From assembly GCA_016714015.1 (NCBI GenBank), contig JADJNZ010000012.1, positions 1 to 45,970 on the forward strand: a stretch of 45,970 nucleotides of DNA, in the 5' to 3' direction. This stretch comes from Gemmatimonadota bacterium (GTDB lineage Bacteria > Gemmatimonadota > Gemmatimonadetes > Gemmatimonadales > Gemmatimonadaceae). This document shows, one piece after another, positions 43,701 to 45,970 of this stretch (its first letter is position 1; every line of letters begins with the position of its first letter). The position numbers and the translations under genes are program-made. The notes beneath the pieces were generated by a model. The model was given only the letters and a program-made list of their open reading frames with translations, made no database searches and had not been told where the DNA came from.

Positions 43701-45970
43701 CGGCCAGCGGCTCGGGGACGATCTCGAACACCGCGACGATCGCGGCGCCGGTGGGCGTGAACGATCCGGCCGGCAACAACAGCGCGACCGACAACACGGT
43801 CATCACGCCGACGGCGAACCTCGCGATCACGAAGACCGACGGTGTGACCGGGGTGAACCAGAACGGCACGGTGACGTACACGATCGTGGCGTCGAACGCA
43901 GGTCCGAGTGCGGTGACGGCGGCGACGGTCACCGACAACTTCCCGGCGTCGGTCACGGGTGCGACGTGGACGTGCACCGCGAGTGCCGGGTCGTCGGCGC
44001 TGCCCGGCGAGCGGAGCGGGAATCTCGCGGCGTCGGTGAACCTGCTCATCGGCGGCACGCCGCGACGTTCACGGTGACGGCGACGCGAGCGGGTCGGGGA
44101 CGATCTCCAACACCGCGACGATCACGCGCCGGTGGGTGTGAACGATCCGGCCGGCAACAACTCGGCGACCGACAACAACACCGTCATCACCCCGACGGCG
44201 GACCTGAGCATCACGAAGACCGACGGCGTGACGGGCGTGAACCAGGGTGGCACGGTCACCTACACGATCGTGGCGTCGAACGCCGGCCCGAGTGCGGTGA
44301 CGGCGGCGACGGTGACCGACAACTTCCCGGCGTCGCTCACGAGTGCCACGTGGACCTGCACCGCGAGCGCCGGGTCGGTGTGCCCGGCGAGCGGGAGCGG
44401 GAATCTCGCCGCTTCGGTGAATCTGCTCTCCGGCGGCACGGCGACGTTCACCGTGACGGCGACGGCGAGCGGATCGGGGACGATCTCGAACACCGCGACG
44501 ATCGCCGCGCCGGTGGGCGTGAACGATCCCGCCGGCAACAACAGCGCGACCGACAACAACACCGTCATCACGCCGACCGCGAATCTCGCGATCACCAAGA
44601 CCGACGGCGTGACGAGCGTCAATCAGGGTGGGACCGTCACCTACACCATCGTCGCGTCGAACGCGGGGCCGAGTGCGGTGACGGCGGCGACGGTGACGGA
44701 CAACTTCCCGGCGTCGCTGACGGCCGCCACGTGGACCTGCACGGCGAGCGCCGGCTCGGTCTGCCCGGCGAGCGGAAGCGGCAACCTCGCCGCGTCGGTG
44801 AACCTGCTGAGTGGTGGCACGGCGACCTTCACCGTGACGGCGACGGCGGCGGGTCGGGCACCATCTCGAACACCGCGACGATCGCCGCGCCGGTGGGCGT
44901 CAACGACCCGGCGGGCAACAACCTCGCGACCGACGGCAACACGGTCATCACGCCGACGGCGGACCTCTCGGTCACCAAGACCGACGGCGTGACGAGCGTG
45001 AACCAGAACGGCACCGTCACCTACGCGATCGTGGCGAGCAACGCGGGCCCGAGCGCGGTGACGGGCGCGACGGTGACGGATGTCTTCCCGGCGCAGCTGA
45101 CGGGCGCGACCTGGACCTGCGCCGCGACGGCGGGCTCGGCTGCGCGGCGAGCGGGTCGGGCAATCTCGCCACGTCGGTGAACCTGCTGTCCGGCGGGTCG
45201 GCGACCTTCACCGTGACGGCGACGGCGAGCGGGTCGGGGACCATCTCCACCGCGACGATCGCCGCGCCGGTGGGCGTGAACGACCCGCCGCGGGGAACAA
45301 CAGCGCGACCGACGCGAACACGGTCATCACGCCGACGGCGGATCGTCGATCACCAAGACCGACGGCGTGACGGGCGTGAAACCAGAACGGCACCGTGACC
45401 GTACGATCGTCGGCGTCGAACGCCGGGCCGTCCACGGCGACCGGCGCGACGGTGACGGACAACTTCCCGGCGGCACTCACCGGCGCGGCCTGGACCTGCA
45501 CCGCGAGCGCGGGGTCGAGCTGCCCAACGAGCGGGAGCGGCAACATCAGCGCGAGCGTCACGCTGCTCTCGGGCGGCACCGCGACGTTCCACGGTGACGG
45601 CGACGGCGAGCGGCTCGGGGACGATTCCACCACCGCGACGATCGCGGCCCCGGTAAGCGTGAACGATCCGCCGGCAACAACTCGGCGACCGACGCCAACA
45701 CGGTCATCACGCCGACGGCGATCGGCATCACCAAGACCGACAGCGTGACGGGCGTGAAACCGGGTGGCACGGTCACCCACCATCGTCGCGTCCAATGCGG
45801 GGCCGTCGACGGCGACCGGCGCGACGGTGACCGACAACTTCCCGGCGGCGCTCACCGGCGCGACCTGGACCTGCACCGCGAGCGCCGGTTCCAGCTGCCC
45901 GGCGAGCGGGAGCGGGAACATCAGTGCGAGCGTCACGCTGCTCTCCGGCGGCACCGCGACCTTCACCGTC
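40703..45970 (+). CDS. Giant secreted DUF11-repeat surface protein, 3' incomplete, many frameshifts
   Basis: The signal region 'ATAVAAFLGVLSMVGATRAA' ends near 40860 at 'EAQLYVYSIT'. The first 220 residues ('FIAGTAGNDSVFTWNPNTPA', 'GIPSGGGDMAFAPNGTLYAV', 'AAFDRQGRLLVSNSATSSII') look like a beta-propeller of the DUF4394/SMP-30 kind. Two divergent DUF11 domains follow ('LRITKSHVGNFTQGQTNAQY', 'VVTNQGRLASAGTVTVLDTL'), then about ten near-identical ones. DUF11 domains are Ig-like modules of large adhesins and envelope proteins. At least 15 indels scatter the frame, so the start is open: GTG 40703 with one early indel, or a later codon. The protein exceeds 1700 residues within the window, and the anchor lies beyond the end. 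Confidence 0.85.
42295..45970. repeat. Tandem array of about 381-bp (127-residue) DUF11 units
   Basis: Nine full units and a partial tenth; the boundary text 'TVITPTADL' recurs near 42668, 43046, 43428, 43806, 44189, 44571, 44952, 45329 and 45710. Each unit carries 'TKTDGVTGVNQNGTVTYTIV', 'NAGPSAVTAATVTDNFPA', 'GATWTCTASAGSSCPASGSG' and 'AAPVGVNDPAGNNSATDNN'. The last two units differ together ('ISASVTLLSGG', 'STATGATVTDNFP'), so they form a subfamily. Confidence 0.9.

Noticed and set aside
42295..45970. CRISPR-like array
   Set aside because: The repeats are 381 bp, contiguous and coding for DUF11 domains; no short repeats with unique spacers exist here. The 21-bp array at 18182 also has no spacers.

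Overview
The window is GC-rich bacterial chromosome, near 70% in the housekeeping stretches and visibly lower from about 10.2 to 14.9 kb and from 20.5 to 26 kb. The gene content (an ATP synthase operon with a secreted-type AtpB N-terminus, a glycine-cleavage T protein, MoxR, a BTAD regulator, ECF sigma/anti-sigma pairs, DUF11-repeat surface protein, small DUF2188 protein) and the codon bias fit a Gemmatimonadota-like organism; this is inference, as no rRNA or marker gene is present to prove it. Many genes, including essential ones (atpB, atpE, atpF, atpH, gcvT), are broken by single-base indels that leave both halves recognisable. I read these as assembly errors, so such genes are given as one feature with the break noted.

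Layout. 1-6.1 kb (minus): a tightly coupled run of ABC1-family kinase, YdeI-like protein, NTF2-like protein, TPR protein, M19 dipeptidase and metallophosphoesterase, nearly every junction an ATGA or GTGA overlap. 6.2-10 kb (plus): gcvT, a sigma-54-type regulator and a conserved unknown protein. 10.2-14.9 kb: a micro-ORF with a near-perfect Shine-Dalgarno and a terminator-like hairpin ahead of a membrane HD-GYP gene that is split by an in-frame TGA; a 1060-residue BTAD/ATPase regulator converges on it. 15-20.1 kb: a minus-strand operon of ECF sigma factor, membrane anti-sigma-like protein, CHAP hydrolase and MoxR ATPase ending in a 16-bp-stem terminator. It is divided by a 117-bp mirror-image inverted repeat from a plus-strand group: a 26-unit 21-bp repeat ORF, an unknown 230-residue protein, a DUF2188 protein and a small hydrophobic protein. 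This two-sided module is one of the best candidates for something undescribed.

20.5-26 kb is a defence-type island: a two-TM protein, an OLD-family ATPase/TOPRIM nuclease and an MmeI-like single-chain restriction-modification enzyme. 26.3-28.9 kb (minus) holds a BsuPI-domain lipoprotein and a methyl-accepting chemotaxis protein. 29.1-32.5 kb is the Fo part of ATP synthase (atpZ, atpI, atpB, atpE, atpF) plus atpH, closed by a terminator, with no F1 alpha, gamma, beta or epsilon genes after it. Heptanucleotide-built intergenic repeats sit directly after gcvT, atpB and atpE.

32.6-38.4 kb is an accessory, rearranged region: two DUF433 genes, a DUF5615 remnant, a degenerate second copy of the atpH 3' end, a single-ORF IS3-type element and a miniature derivative of it, two secreted proteins, and an orphan RHS tip carrying a toxin-44-like domain with an overlapping membrane protein as probable immunity. 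38.7-40.6 kb encodes a ferredoxin-type protein, a cupin and a sugar nucleotidyltransferase. From 40.7 kb to the window end runs a giant secreted protein with about ten 127-residue DUF11 repeats, incomplete at the window edge.
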